Of a DNA stretch of 64,000 bases, positions 51,859 to 62,689 are shown one piece after another. A model generated the notes under the pieces. The model ran no database searches. It had not been told where the DNA came from and saw only the letters and a list, made by a program, of their open reading frames with translations. Source of the stretch: Cupriavidus sp. MP-37 (lineage in GTDB: Bacteria > Pseudomonadota > Gammaproteobacteria > Burkholderiales > Burkholderiaceae); NCBI RefSeq assembly GCF_020618415.1, contig NZ_CP085344.1, forward strand, positions 2,069,001 to 2,133,000, written 5' to 3'. Both the position numbers and the translations under genes were made by a program. Positions within the stretch are counted from its first letter, which is position 1, and every line of letters starts with the position of its first letter.

Positions 51859-53745
51859 ATGCGACGTGATCGACCGTCTGGCCTTGTGCTGCCTAATCTG
51901 CCGCGCCGCCGTTTTGTACAGGGTCTGGCCGCCGGTGGCGTGATGGCGGGGCTGTCTGGCTTGGGCGGTGCGGCCTGGGCTCAGCCGTCAGGCCGACCGG
52001 CAGATGTCTTATCCGGCACAGCACCAGTGCTGCGCGGGACCGACTTCGACCTCGTGATCGGCGAGTCGGTGGTCAACTTCACCGGGACGCCACGCGTCGC
52101 GACCACCATCAATGGCATGTTGCCGGGGCCGACGCTGCGCTGGCGTCAAGGCGAAACGGTGACGATTCGGGTCACGAACCGGTTGCGCGAGCACACGTCG
52201 ATTCATTGGCACGGGATCATTCTGCCGTTCGAGATGGACGGCGTGCCGGGGATCAGCTTTGCGGGCATTGCGCCGGGCGAGACCTTCACCTACCGCTTCA
52301 AGGTCGACCAGATTGGTAGCTATTGGTATCACTCGCATTCGGGCTTCCAGGAGATGACCGGCGTGTATGGCGGCATTGTCATCGATCCAGCCACCGGCGT
52401 GGATGGCGTGCGAGCCGATCGCGATTATACCGTGCTGCTCTCGGATTGGACCGACGAAGATCCGATGCGCGTGCTCTCGAAACTGAAGGTTCAGAGCGAC
52501 TACTACAACTATAACCAGCCGACGGTTATCGATTTTTTCCGCGACGTCTCCAGTGAAGGGATGAAGAGCGCGCTCGCTAAGCGCAAGATGTGGAACGAGA
52601 TGCGGATGAGCCCGACCGATCTGGCGGATCTCTCGGGCGCCACGCTGACTTACTTGATGAACGGCGTCACACCGGCCGGCAACTGGACCGGCGTGTTTAA
52701 GCCGGGCGAGAAGGTTCGTCTGCGGTTTATCAACGGCGCAGGCAACACGTTCTACGATGTGCGCATTCCCGGCCTCAAGCTTAAGGTCATCCAAGTCGAT
52801 GGACAGAACATCGAACCGGTAACCGTCGATGAGTTCCGCTTCGGCCCGGGCGAGACCTGTGACGTGCTGGTCGAGCCGCGCGACGAGGCCTATACCATTT
52901 TCTCGCAGTCGATGGATCGCACCGGCTATGCCCGCGGCACCCTGGCAACTCGAGCCGGGCTGGCGGCACCGGTGCCCGCCGTGGATAAGCCGCAGTGGCT
53001 CACCATGGCCGACATGATGGGCAGTATGGGAGGCATGGGCGGCATGGATCACAGCGCCATGGGCGGAATGAGCCATGGCGGCATGGCCATGCAAGGCATG
53101 GACCACGGCTCGATGGGCATGCAAGGCATGAACCATGGCGCTATGGCCATGGATCACAGCCAGCATGCCATGGGTAGCATGTCGGGGGGCATGGCGACCG
53201 ATGCGTCGCTGAAGGTGCCCAGCACCAAGGCGCGCCACGCCAAGACCGAGTATGGCGCCACCACCGATATGCGCGTTGACATGGCGCGCACCAACTTGGA
53301 CGACCCGGGCATCGGTTTGCGCGACACCGGGCGCCGCGTCCTGACACTGGCCGATCAGCACACCATTGGCGGTCCGTTGGACAAACGCGGTCCCGGGCGC
53401 GAAGTGGAACTGCACTTGACCGGTAATATGGAGCGTTACTCGTGGTCCATCGACGGGGTGGAGTTCGGAAATTCGACGCCGGTGCACTTTAAGTATGGCG
53501 AGCGGCTGCGCGTCATTTTGCACAACGACACCATGATGACGCACCCAATGCACATGCATGGCATGTGGAGCGAACTCGAATCGCCGGATGGCGCCTTCCT
53601 CGCGCGTCGACACACGATCGCGGTGCAACCGGCGCAACGCATCAGCTTCCTCGTCACCGCCGACGCCTTGGGCCGGTGGGCCTGGCATTGCCACCTGATG
53701 TTGCACATGGACGCCGGGATGTTCCGCGAAGTGGTGGTGGCCTGA
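51859..53745 (+). CDS. copA: CopA-type periplasmic multicopper oxidase, copy 2
   Basis: The 628-residue protein has a Tat signal (PRRRFVQGLAAGGVMAGLSG), three cupredoxin domains with IHWHGI, YHSHSGFQEM, HPMHMHGMWS and HCHLMLHMDAGM as the copper ligands, and a Met/His insert (about residues 385-445; MGGMDHSAMGGMSHGGMAMQ). It oxidises Cu(I) in the periplasm and binds extra copper through the methionines. ATG 51859 follows AAAAGGA. It leads copA-copB-copC-copD-cupredoxin, all on the plus strand, divergent from copRS, the canonical order. The insert is shorter than in copy 1. Confidence 0.94.
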   Translation: MRRDRPSGLVLPNLPRRRFVQGLAAGGVMAGLSGLGGAAWAQPSGRPADVLSGTAPVLRGTDFDLVIGESVVNFTGTPRVATTINGMLPGPTLRWRQGETVTIRVTNRLREHTSIHWHGIILPFEMDGVPGISFAGIAPGETFTYRFKVDQIGSYWYHSHSGFQEMTGVYGGIVIDPATGVDGVRADRDYTVLLSDWTDEDPMRVLSKLKVQSDYYNYNQPTVIDFFRDVSSEGMKSALAKRKMWNEMRMSPTDLADLSGATLTYLMNGVTPAGNWTGVFKPGEKVRLRFINGAGNTFYDVRIPGLKLKVIQVDGQNIEPVTVDEFRFGPGETCDVLVEPRDEAYTIFSQSMDRTGYARGTLATRAGLAAPVPAVDKPQWLTMADMMGSMGGMGGMDHSAMGGMSHGGMAMQGMDHGSMGMQGMNHGAMAMDHSQHAMGSMSGGMATDASLKVPSTKARHAKTEYGATTDMRVDMARTNLDDPGIGLRDTGRRVLTLADQHTIGGPLDKRGPGREVELHLTGNMERYSWSIDGVEFGNSTPVHFKYGERLRVILHNDTMMTHPMHMHGMWSELESPDGAFLARRHTIAVQPAQRISFLVTADALGRWAWHCHLMLHMDAGMFREVVVA

Positions 53746-53756
53746 CCCTAACCGAT

Positions 53757-55049
53757 ATGCACATGGAAAAACCAACAAGAACAGTACTTGCCGCCGTGCT
53801 TGCTTCCGCTGGCATGAGCGCAGCTTGGGCCCAGCACGCCCACACCGAAGCGGTTCCAACGCAAACTTCGTCGCCCGCCGTCGCGGAAAAGGCGAAGTCC
53901 ATTCCGAAAGCAAAGTCTTCGGGCAAGGTTGGCGGCACCGCTGCCACCGACGGCCAGATGCAAGGCATGGACTCGATGCAGGGCATGGACCACAGCCAGA
54001 TGCAAGGCATGGACTCGATGCAGGGCATGGACCACAGCCAGATGCAAGGCATGGACTCGATGCAGGGCATGGACCACAGCCAGATGCAGGGCATGGACTC
54101 GATGCAGGGCATGGACCACAGCCAGATGCAGGGCATGGGTTCGATGCAGGGCATGGACCACAGCCAGATGCAGGGCATGGGTTCGATGCAGGGCATGGAC
54201 CACAGCCAGATGCAGGGCATGGGTTCGATGCAGGGCATGGACCACAGCCAGATGCAAGGCACGGGTTCGATGCAAGGCATGGATCATGGCGACATGCAGA
54301 TGCAAGGGGGGAGCGCGCCCGCGGATGCGCGCGACCCGCACGGTTACTCAGGGGGCTATCAGCTCGGCGTGGGTCAATACGCCATTGGTCCGCACCGTTC
54401 GCTGCACATGGCAGACGAACACCTATTTGCCTCGGTACTCGTTGACCGGCTGGAATGGGTCAAGGGAAATGAGAGCAATGCCGCTGCCTATGAGGCGCAA
54501 GCGTGGATTGGCAGCAGCTTTAACCGCCTCGTGATCAAGGCCGAAGGCGAATCCGAGAGGCGCAAGATCCACGAGGCGCGGACCGAATTGCTGTGGGGTC
54601 ATGCCATTGCCACCTATTGGGACACGCAGCTGGGTATCCGCAACGATGCCGGCTATGGCCGGCCAACCCGAAACTGGCTGGCCTTCGGTATCCAGGGCCT
54701 GGCGCCATACTGGTTCGAGGTCGACGCTACTGGCTATATCGGCACCGAAGGTCGCACTGCGCTGCGCCTGTCAGCCGAGTATGAATTGCTAATTACCCAG
54801 CGCCTGATCCTGCAACCCCGAATCGAGGCCAATCTTTATGGCAAGAACGATCCCGAGGTCGGCGTGGGCAGCGGGCTTTCCAGCGGTGCCGTGGGTCTGC
54901 GCCTGCGCTATGAGTTCAGCCGTCAGTTCGCTCCCTATATCGGCATTGAACGGTACCAAACCTTTGGCAATACCGCCGACATGGTTCGCACCGCCGGCGG
55001 CCGAAGTGGCGAAACCCGTTTTGTAGCGGGTGTTCGCATGTGGTTCTAA
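53757..55049 (+). CDS. copB: CopB-type outer-membrane copper-binding protein, copy 2, with Met-rich tandem repeats
   Basis: The 430-residue protein has a signal peptide (TVLAAVLASAGMSAAWAQ), a long insert of near-identical 14-residue units MQGMDSMQGMDHSQ (about residues 68-175), and a C-terminal CopB barrel domain (DEHLFASVLVDRLEWVKGNE; LLWGHAIATYWDTQLGIRND; FGIQGLAPYWFEVDATGYIG; ending VAGVRMWF). The repeats supply around 45 methionines and many histidines, a large copper-binding array. ATG 53757 lies 11 bases after the copA stop. The barrel part matches the copy 1 CopB; the repeats do not occur there. Confidence 0.93.
   Translation: MHMEKPTRTVLAAVLASAGMSAAWAQHAHTEAVPTQTSSPAVAEKAKSIPKAKSSGKVGGTAATDGQMQGMDSMQGMDHSQMQGMDSMQGMDHSQMQGMDSMQGMDHSQMQGMDSMQGMDHSQMQGMGSMQGMDHSQMQGMGSMQGMDHSQMQGMGSMQGMDHSQMQGTGSMQGMDHGDMQMQGGSAPADARDPHGYSGGYQLGVGQYAIGPHRSLHMADEHLFASVLVDRLEWVKGNESNAAAYEAQAWIGSSFNRLVIKAEGESERRKIHEARTELLWGHAIATYWDTQLGIRNDAGYGRPTRNWLAFGIQGLAPYWFEVDATGYIGTEGRTALRLSAEYELLITQRLILQPRIEANLYGKNDPEVGVGSGLSSGAVGLRLRYEFSRQFAPYIGIERYQTFGNTADMVRTAGGRSGETRFVAGVRMWF
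53958..54251 (+). repeat. 42-bp tandem repeat, seven full units, in copB
   Basis: Seven tandem 42-base units, each encoding MQGM(D/G)SMQGMDHSQ, are followed by a diverged eighth. The first four units read MDS and the last three MGS, so the array expanded in at least two steps. Units are in frame, and copy number can change without breaking copB. Confidence 0.95.
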
Positions 55050-55087
55050 CCACGTATTTCAATCCACACTCATATTTGGAGTTCACC

Positions 55088-55474
55088 ATGCAAGCGCCCC
55101 GCTTCACCATTCGTGCCGCTCTGGCAGCCGCCGCTGTGCTGGCTAGTACTGCAGCCTTCGCCCATCCAAAGCTGGTATCGTCCATGCCCGCCGACAAGGC
55201 CGAGGTGGCGGCGCCGCAGAAGATCGAGCTGAAGTTTTCAGAGAACCTCGCGACCCAATTCTCCGGGGCCAGCCTCGTCATGACCAGCATGCCCGGCATG
55301 GCCAACCATGCGCCGATGAAAATTGCCGCCAAGGTTGCCGGCAGCGACGACCCCAAGACCATGGTGATCACCCCGGCCCAGACGCTGGCGCCTGGCAGCT
55401 ACCGCGTCGATTGGCGTGCAGTGTCGTCCGACACGCACCCGATTAATGGCAACATCGCGTTCACCGTGAAGTGA
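55088..55474 (+). CDS. copC: CopC periplasmic copper-binding protein
   Basis: The 128-residue protein has a signal peptide (AALAAAAVLASTAAFA) and the CopC beta-barrel, beginning HPKLVSSMPADKAEVAAPQK, where the N-terminal His binds Cu(II). It includes a Met-rich Cu(I) site (MTSMPGMANHAPMK) and ends SSDTHPINGNIAFTVK. It carries copper in the periplasm and usually works with CopD. ATG 55088 is 39 bases after copB; copD follows 8 bases after the stop. Confidence 0.94.
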   Translation: MQAPRFTIRAALAAAAVLASTAAFAHPKLVSSMPADKAEVAAPQKIELKFSENLATQFSGASLVMTSMPGMANHAPMKIAAKVAGSDDPKTMVITPAQTLAPGSYRVDWRAVSSDTHPINGNIAFTVK

Positions 55475-55481
55475 TCCGCCG

Positions 55482-56399
55482 ATGGACTGGGCAACTGTTG
55501 CAGTGCGTTTCGCACTCTATTTCGACCTGACTGCACTGTTTGGTCTGCCGCTGTTTGGCTTGTACGCACTGCGCCGTGAGGAAATGGCGTCGCCAACGGG
55601 TGCGCGCTTTTTGACGCTTGGCGCGGCGGTCGCGGCCCTGGGCATCGTCCTGTCGCTGGCCAATATCACCATCATGGCCAAGGGCATGACCGGTGCCGCA
55701 TCCTACGCCGAACTGCAAGGCCATGTCTTCGAAATGATTGTGACAGGCACCGCGTTTGGCGCGGCCTGGGTCGTGCGACTCGTTGCCCTGGTCCTCTGCG
55801 TGCTGGTCGCGTTGTTTGTCCGCAAACGGCCAGAACTTCAATTCTGGGTTCTGGCTGCAGCGGGCGGCGTCGCGCTGTCCACGCTTGCCTGGGGCGGCCA
55901 TGGCGCCATGGATGATGGCATTCGACGCTACATTCACCTTGCCTCGGATATCGCGCATCTAATGGCCGCCGGCGCATGGGTCGGCGCTCTGCTCGCGTTC
56001 GTGTTGTTGTCGCATCCCTCTGCCACACCTGCCAAGGTTGCCCTACTGAGCCGCACCTCAAACGGCTTCGCTCAGGTGGGTATGATCGTTGTCGCAACCT
56101 TGGTCATTACCGGCGCAGTGAACTATTGGTTGATTGTCGGTCCGGTCTTGCCAGAACTGTCGCTGAACTCATACGGTGGACTGCTGGCGTCCAAGCTGGC
56201 GCTGTTCGGTACCATGCTCGCCCTTGCCGCGGCTAACCGTTTTCATCTGAGCCCGCGCCTGGAGCATGCCCTACGGACGGGCGACCATGCCGTCGCCGTT
56301 CGTACCTTGCGGCGCAGCCTGATGTTCGAGACCAGTGCGGCAACGCTCATTCTAGCTCTTGTCGCCTCGCTCGGCATCCTATCCCCCGCGGGCATGTAG
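55482..56399 (+). CDS. copD: CopD inner-membrane copper protein
   Basis: The 305-residue protein has about eight membrane helices and the CopD/PcoD pattern (ATVAVRFALYFDLTALFGLP; LAWGGHGAMDDGIRRYIHLA; SDIAHLMAAGAWVGALLAFV; GFAQVGMIVVATLVITGAVN; LALFGTMLALAAANRFHLSP). Conserved histidines in GGHGA, DIAHL and NRFHL probably bind copper. CopD is thought to move copper across the inner membrane from CopC. It follows copC closely, so the two are co-translated. Confidence 0.93.
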   Translation: MDWATVAVRFALYFDLTALFGLPLFGLYALRREEMASPTGARFLTLGAAVAALGIVLSLANITIMAKGMTGAASYAELQGHVFEMIVTGTAFGAAWVVRLVALVLCVLVALFVRKRPELQFWVLAAAGGVALSTLAWGGHGAMDDGIRRYIHLASDIAHLMAAGAWVGALLAFVLLSHPSATPAKVALLSRTSNGFAQVGMIVVATLVITGAVNYWLIVGPVLPELSLNSYGGLLASKLALFGTMLALAAANRFHLSPRLEHALRTGDHAVAVRTLRRSLMFETSAATLILALVASLGILSPAGM

Positions 56400-56468
56400 C
56401 CACGTTTTCACGAACCGCGCAGCAAGGCTGCGCTTGTCTTGCTCTCAAACAACCGCCAAGGAGATGCC

Positions 56469-56945
56469 ATGAAGACGCTCAAGTCGTTGCTGCTGGTGTT
56501 GGGGCTGTCGCCGATGCTGGTGTGGGCTGCCGGCAGCATGGAGGGCCATGCGAGCCCAGCTAGCGCCAGTAAGTCCGCTGCCGGTCAGCCGGGCAAGCCG
56601 GCCAAGGTCTCACGCACGGTTAACGTGACCATGAGCGACACGATGCGGTTCGCGCCCGACTCGATTCAGGTCAAGCGCGGTGAAACCGTGCGTTTTGTCG
56701 TGCGGAATGTCGGCAAAGTGGAGCACGAAATGGTGATCGGTACCGCCGCTGAGTTGAAAGAGCACGCGCAGATGATGCGCAGCATGCCTGATGCTAAGCA
56801 CTCTATCCCGAACCAGATTATGCTCGCACCTGGCAAACAAGGCACACTGGTGTGGCAGTTCGACGGTCCTGGGACCGTCGACTTCGCTTGTCTGGTGCCG
56901 GGCCATTTCGAAGCCGGCATGGTCGGCAAGGTGGCCGTCAAGTAA
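56469..56945 (+). CDS. copI: Exported cupredoxin (CopI-like)
   Basis: The 158-residue protein has a signal peptide (LLLVLGLSPMLVWAAG), a short linker, and a cupredoxin fold with the type-1 copper ligands: His in NVGKVEHEMVIG, Cys and His in VDFACLVPGHFEAGMVGK, and a Met just after. A Met-rich loop (AQMMRSMPDAKH) lies between. It closes the copABCD cluster as in C. metallidurans copI. It could move electrons or shield copper in the periplasm. ATG 56469 follows AAGGAG. Confidence 0.88.
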   Translation: MKTLKSLLLVLGLSPMLVWAAGSMEGHASPASASKSAAGQPGKPAKVSRTVNVTMSDTMRFAPDSIQVKRGETVRFVVRNVGKVEHEMVIGTAAELKEHAQMMRSMPDAKHSIPNQIMLAPGKQGTLVWQFDGPGTVDFACLVPGHFEAGMVGKVAVK

Positions 56946-57122
56946 AAAGCGCGACGACGGGTGCGTCCGGCGGCGAACAAAACGGCGCACCGATGCTGAG
57001 GGTTCGACAGCGTAGGTTGGGTCATGGTGCCGCCGTGGCGGACCCGTTTTCTTGCGCGTGATCCTCCCCACTTGGAAGCGTTGACTTGTGGGGCATGACG
57101 TGGACCACATTGTTACCTGTCC

Positions 57123-57142
57123 AGAATGTAACGTTTGGGCAA
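57123..57142 (+). promoter_or_regulatory. Candidate CopR box upstream of the CzcE/CopH-like gene
   Basis: AGAATGTAACGTTTGGGCAA differs from the copA-upstream copy at 51762-51781 at three of twenty positions, two of them C/T changes. It is 188 bases before the CzcE/CopH-like start, with no other gene between, so this gene may have its own copper-regulated promoter. Confidence 0.55.
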
Positions 57143-57330
57143 CGTTATCGTTGGAATGCCCTGATTAGACTAGATCGTGCGGCAACTCGCGTTTGGGTGC
57201 CGGTAGCCTTGCCAGTTGCCCACAGATCAGCGCAGCACCAAGCTGCGTGCGTCCTTGGCGCGGGTGGAAGTCGGGTTGTCGCAAAGGCGGGTCCGTTAGA
57301 CCTTGCCGCACATCGACAGGGAGTCTCATT

Positions 57331-57678
57331 ATGACTACCACGCAGGCTTTACGGATCGCACTGGCACTCTCTGCCTTCGGCATGGCGTCGGCGTGTGCGC
57401 CTTTGCCACCTGCTAGGGCCGATTTGTATGGTACCGTCGCTGCCGTCGAGACGGCGACTCGGTCGATCACGCTGCGGCCAGGTGCGCGATACGTTAATGT
57501 CACCTCTGGAGAAACCGTTGCTTTCCGGGGCGCCAACCGCACGGTGGCTTGGACCTTTATGACCACAAGTAGTGGACGATCGGCAGTTGCGCTGAACTTC
57601 CTTTTGCCGGATCTGCCGGAAGCCAAAGGCATCACGGCCATCATCGCGCCAAGCCCGCTCTATCGGGGCAGCTCATGA
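57331..57678 (+). CDS. copH: CzcE/CopH-family periplasmic metal-binding protein
   Basis: The 115-residue protein has a signal peptide (ALRIALALSAFGMASACA) and the CzcE-family core: SITLRPGARYVNVTSGETVA, then FRGANRTVAWTFMT. CzcE binds copper in the periplasm and changes fold on doing so, and CopH is its relative in the cop cluster of C. metallidurans. The conserved His residues of CopH are not obvious here, and the sequence is divergent, so the symbol is tentative. ATG 57331 follows GGGAG. Confidence 0.75.
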   Translation: MTTTQALRIALALSAFGMASACAPLPPARADLYGTVAAVETATRSITLRPGARYVNVTSGETVAFRGANRTVAWTFMTTSSGRSAVALNFLLPDLPEAKGITAIIAPSPLYRGSS

Positions 57679-57892
57679 CGTATTGGTTGCTTACTGGACG
57701 CTGTGCCAGACGACCACTTCGACAGCCCTCCCCCACGCCGCATCCGGACCAGTAGGCGGTGGAACGTCCGCCTTGGTCCGCTGACTTGGCGCTTGCAGAC
57801 CCGAGGGGCACCGCCGGGTCTAGCCATATCGCGGCATACTGCGCAACGCGCAACGCATAGCCTTCAGTGCGCAAGTGCGTTTGCAGACCAGC

Positions 57893-58090
57893 CTAATGCA
57901 ATTTAGCGAGAGCATGCAAAAAGTCACTGCCCCGCGGCGTGATGTGCAGACGATCGCCGTAAGCCAATTTTTCCAGATGCACCAGCTGCCGCTCAATCAA
58001 TGCCTCGATCGACGCGTGATCGAGGTCGGCGAGATTGGGGGCTGCGTCGTCGATCAGCATAAGGGTGGCCACTTCATGTGGTGTCAGCAT
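57893..58090 (-). CDS. Small winged-helix-like hypothetical protein
   Basis: From ATG 58090 the protein has 65 residues: LTPHEVATLMLIDDAAPNLA, DHASIEALIERQLVHLEKLA and GDRLHITPRGSDFLHALAKL. The pattern of an entry helix, a second helix, and a wing-like hairpin before a final helix resembles a minimal winged-helix domain, as in some transposon and regulatory proteins. An upstream in-frame start at 58159 is possible. It converges on the CzcE/CopH-like gene. Function unknown; small relatives occur near metal clusters. Confidence 0.55.
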   Translation of the reverse strand: MLTPHEVATLMLIDDAAPNLADLDHASIEALIERQLVHLEKLAYGDRLHITPRGSDFLHALAKLH

Positions 58091-58247
58091 CGTAGTCTCC
58101 AGGACCCCTAGAAGTGAATCGGCGGATGGTTCCGCTCTCGTGGCGACGCGTTTCAGCATTCATTCAATGACCGCCGTGCAGACACGTCAAGGTAAATCAC
58201 CGGCGCTGGGTCTACCATATGGCAATGCTCGACTTTCCATAACGGCT

Positions 58248-58370
58248 ATGAGACTCGTCTTTCACCGGCGAGGCCATCCAGACCAGCCCCTGCATGGCAT
58301 GCGCTACTACTCGATCATTGGGGCGGCGCTGGTCGTGCTTGGGCTTTTGTATCTCTTCTGGACGACGTAA
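58248..58370 (+). CDS. Possible tiny membrane protein
   Basis: A 40-residue frame (MRLVFHRRGHPDQPLHGMRY) ends in one hydrophobic helix YSIIGAALVVLGLLYLFWTT. An internal ATG at 58299 would give a 23-residue membrane peptide. Neither start has a strong ribosome binding site. Very small membrane peptides are known in cop clusters, but I cannot match this one. Confidence 0.3.
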   Translation: MRLVFHRRGHPDQPLHGMRYYSIIGAALVVLGLLYLFWTT

Positions 58371-58710
58371 GGGGATTAGTGCGGCGCAGCGTTCGCCGAT
58401 CTTCGCCCACGACGAGTCATCGGCGTAGCGGCACGCGTGTTCGAGCCGTTTCGACGGCGCGCGACCGCTGCTCGCATACAGCTGTGTGCCACGCGCGAGC
58501 GGGCAGGCAGGCAAGAGACAGAAATTACCAGGCGCGATCCAAGCGCCTGAATACCAGCAAGCCGGCCGCTCAACGCGACATGTTCGTCAGCTGTGGCGTA
58601 CACACCGCGACAGCTCGTGCAGGGTCACTGCAGCAGCCCAGGCTAGGCTCGAAACGGACGTAGGCGCCATCGCTGACCGGAGCGCCTGCTTGCGGTGTTT
58701 GCTTGGGTCG
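58371..58710. other. Intergenic stretch, no supported gene
   Basis: Short open frames exist on both strands but have Arg/Ala-rich composition typical of chance frames in GC-rich DNA and no ribosome binding sites. No promoter, repeat or terminator was recognised. Confidence 0.4.
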
Positions 58711-59241
58711 CTACTTCGGGCTCGCATACTGCGCGGTCGCTTCGCGCTGCGCTACTGCCATTTTCTCAGGCCAAGTGCTCTTGATGTACGCGAGCACGGC
58801 AATGATGTCGTCATCCGACATCGACTGGCCGAAGGCTGGCATGTCACTGACATAGCCTCTCGGCGCGGTCACGCCGGCAACGAGCCCGTTCTTGGTGATG
58901 GCAAACAGCACCGCGTCCGCATGGTGCCAGGTATGACCCGATGCATCATGCGGGGGCGCCGGCATCCGGCCATTTGCGAGCCGCTCGCGCCAGTTAGGCT
59001 GGCCTTCGAGCTTGACGCCATGGCACGACGCGCAGGCCTGTGCGTACAGCTGCCTGCCGCGACCGAGCTGCGCGGCATCCGTGGCATCGATGCGCAGTTG
59101 GCGCCCTTCCCTGAGCGTCTGCGGTCCACCGGAGGGTGGCTCCAGATAGCGTTTCGCCTTGAGCGCGACCCCGGTGGCCGCCGCGGCGGCCACCACCAAC
59201 ACGCAGGCCACGATCCAGCGCGACTGAGTTGACTCTTCCAT
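58711..59241 (-). CDS. Membrane-anchored c-type cytochrome
   Basis: The 176-residue protein has an N-terminal membrane helix (SRWIVACVLVVAAAAATGVA) and one cytochrome c domain with haem site CASCHG (AQLGRGRQLYAQACASCHGV) and a likely axial methionine in VSDMPAFGQ, followed by SMSDDDIIAVLAYIKSTWPE. It transfers electrons in the periplasm. Last gene downstream of a DUF411 and a copper ATPase gene on the same strand. A role in copper redox chemistry is plausible. ATG 59241 places the anchor near the start. Confidence 0.88.
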   Translation of the reverse strand: MEESTQSRWIVACVLVVAAAAATGVALKAKRYLEPPSGGPQTLREGRQLRIDATDAAQLGRGRQLYAQACASCHGVKLEGQPNWRERLANGRMPAPPHDASGHTWHHADAVLFAITKNGLVAGVTAPRGYVSDMPAFGQSMSDDDIIAVLAYIKSTWPEKMAVAQREATAQYASPK

Positions 59242-59302
59242 GTCCTTTGTCTGGCAGTTCTGAAGTTCTGGCAACGCTTACCCGCGCAGCCCCGCTGCAG
59301 TC

Positions 59303-59719
59303 CTAGTCTTTCGAGAATGGCTTGCCGCTAAAATCCACTGTCACAAGCTTTCCGTCCATCTGCCCCATGCCTGGCGAGTTTGCCGGCATGCCGGGCACTG
59401 CGACCCCTTTCAAGGTCGGCTTCGCAGCGAGCTTGCGCACCGCTGCTGCCGGCACGTGCCCCTCCACCACCTGCGCGCTGCCATCGATCACCGCGGTATG
59501 GCAGGAGCCGAACTGGGTCGGGACGCCGAGCCTGGCTTTGACCGCCGTCATGTCGGACGAATCAATGACCTTGGTCTGGATGCCGGCCTGGTTCACGTGT
59601 TTGACCCATTCTGCACAGCAGCCACAACTGGGATCCTTGTACACCGTTAGCGTCGGCGAGGCCGCTTGCGCGCCGGTGGCGGCCGCGAGCAATGCGGCAG
59701 TGGCCAAGAAATACTTCAT
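59303..59719 (-). CDS. copG: DUF411 periplasmic metal-binding protein (CopG-like)
   Basis: The 138-residue protein has a signal peptide (YFLATAALLAAATGAQA) and the DUF411 core: LTVYKDPSCGCCAEWVKHVN with the CGCC motif, PTQFGSCHTAVIDGSAQVVE, GHVPAAAVRKL and a Met-rich loop VPGMPANSPGMGQMDG. CopG proteins bind up to four copper ions in a Cys cluster and can do redox chemistry. The gene lies 64 bases after the copper ATPase, in the same direction, and 61 bases before the cytochrome gene. Confidence 0.9.
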   Translation of the reverse strand: MKYFLATAALLAAATGAQAASPTLTVYKDPSCGCCAEWVKHVNQAGIQTKVIDSSDMTAVKARLGVPTQFGSCHTAVIDGSAQVVEGHVPAAAVRKLAAKPTLKGVAVPGMPANSPGMGQMDGKLVTVDFSGKPFSKD

Positions 59720-59783
59720 GGATTCTCCGAAAAACATCATGTCAATAGACAAGTCAGCACCGGTCGAGTGCCTCATCGCCAGC

Positions 59784-62225
<2,442 letters not shown>

Positions 62226-62238
62226 GGAAGGCCTCCTG

Positions 62239-62514
62239 TTAGTCGTGGCGCTGTCCGTCCACTGGATCGCCGCCCTCTTTCGAAGGCGCGCTGCGCCCGT
62301 GGCCGCCATGGAATAGATGCATCAACGGGCACAATAACACTAGCGCAAACGGCAACCAGGAAGCAACCGCACTCCAACGCGGCATCCCGAGCGCGATGGC
62401 GGCGATCATTGCCACGGCAGCAAGGACGATCCCCCAACGCAGCGACCAGCGAAACCGACGGACTTGGCCGGCGTTGGTGCCGTGATGCGTCGATGGGGAA
62501 TGACATGCTTTCAT
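62239..62514 (-). CDS. DUF2933-like small membrane protein
   Basis: The 91-residue protein has a polar His-rich start ([12 protein letters not shown]), two hydrophobic segments ([32 protein letters not shown]) and a conserved-looking [12 protein letters not shown]. The P-L-M-H-x-F-x-H form matches DUF2933 proteins found beside copper and silver ATPases. It lies directly downstream of the CueR promoter and upstream of the ATPase, so it probably helps copper export or periplasmic handover. Confidence 0.75.
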   Translation of the reverse strand: MKACHSPSTHHGTNAGQVRRFRWSLRWGIVLAAVAMIAAIALGMPRWSAVASWLPFALVLLCPLMHLFHGGHGRSAPSKEGGDPVDGQRHD

Positions 62515-62586
62515 GACAGACTCTTTACTTGACCATGACGGGAAGCTGACCGGCAGTCAATCGCCGCGCCCAGCTTTCTTGTGATA

Positions 62587-62617
62587 ACGGTAGAGCTTCC
62601 GATAATGGGAAGGTCAA
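62587..62617 (-). promoter_or_regulatory. CueR-type promoter of the DUF2933-copF-copG genes
   Basis: Reading the minus strand, TTGACC and TACCGT are separated by 19 bases with the dyad CTTCCCATTATCGGAAG. It resembles the cueR promoter at 17488-17518, so the single CueR may control both copper ATPases although they lie 44 kb apart in this window. Confidence 0.85.
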
Positions 62618-62689
62618 GCCGGTTCGCGTCAACATTGCGCCAGGTCAAAAGGCCTCACGGTGATACACTGCCCGGCAAAAATGCACACC

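Noticed and set aside
53958-54290. CRISPR-like direct repeats
   Set aside because: Units are contiguous without unique spacers and encode an in-frame methionine-rich peptide; no cas genes are present.
53748-54341. Long minus-strand frames rich in PCI/HALHL repeats opposite copB
   Set aside because: They only mirror the 42-bp tandem repeat of copB; no start signals or protein-like non-repeat parts.
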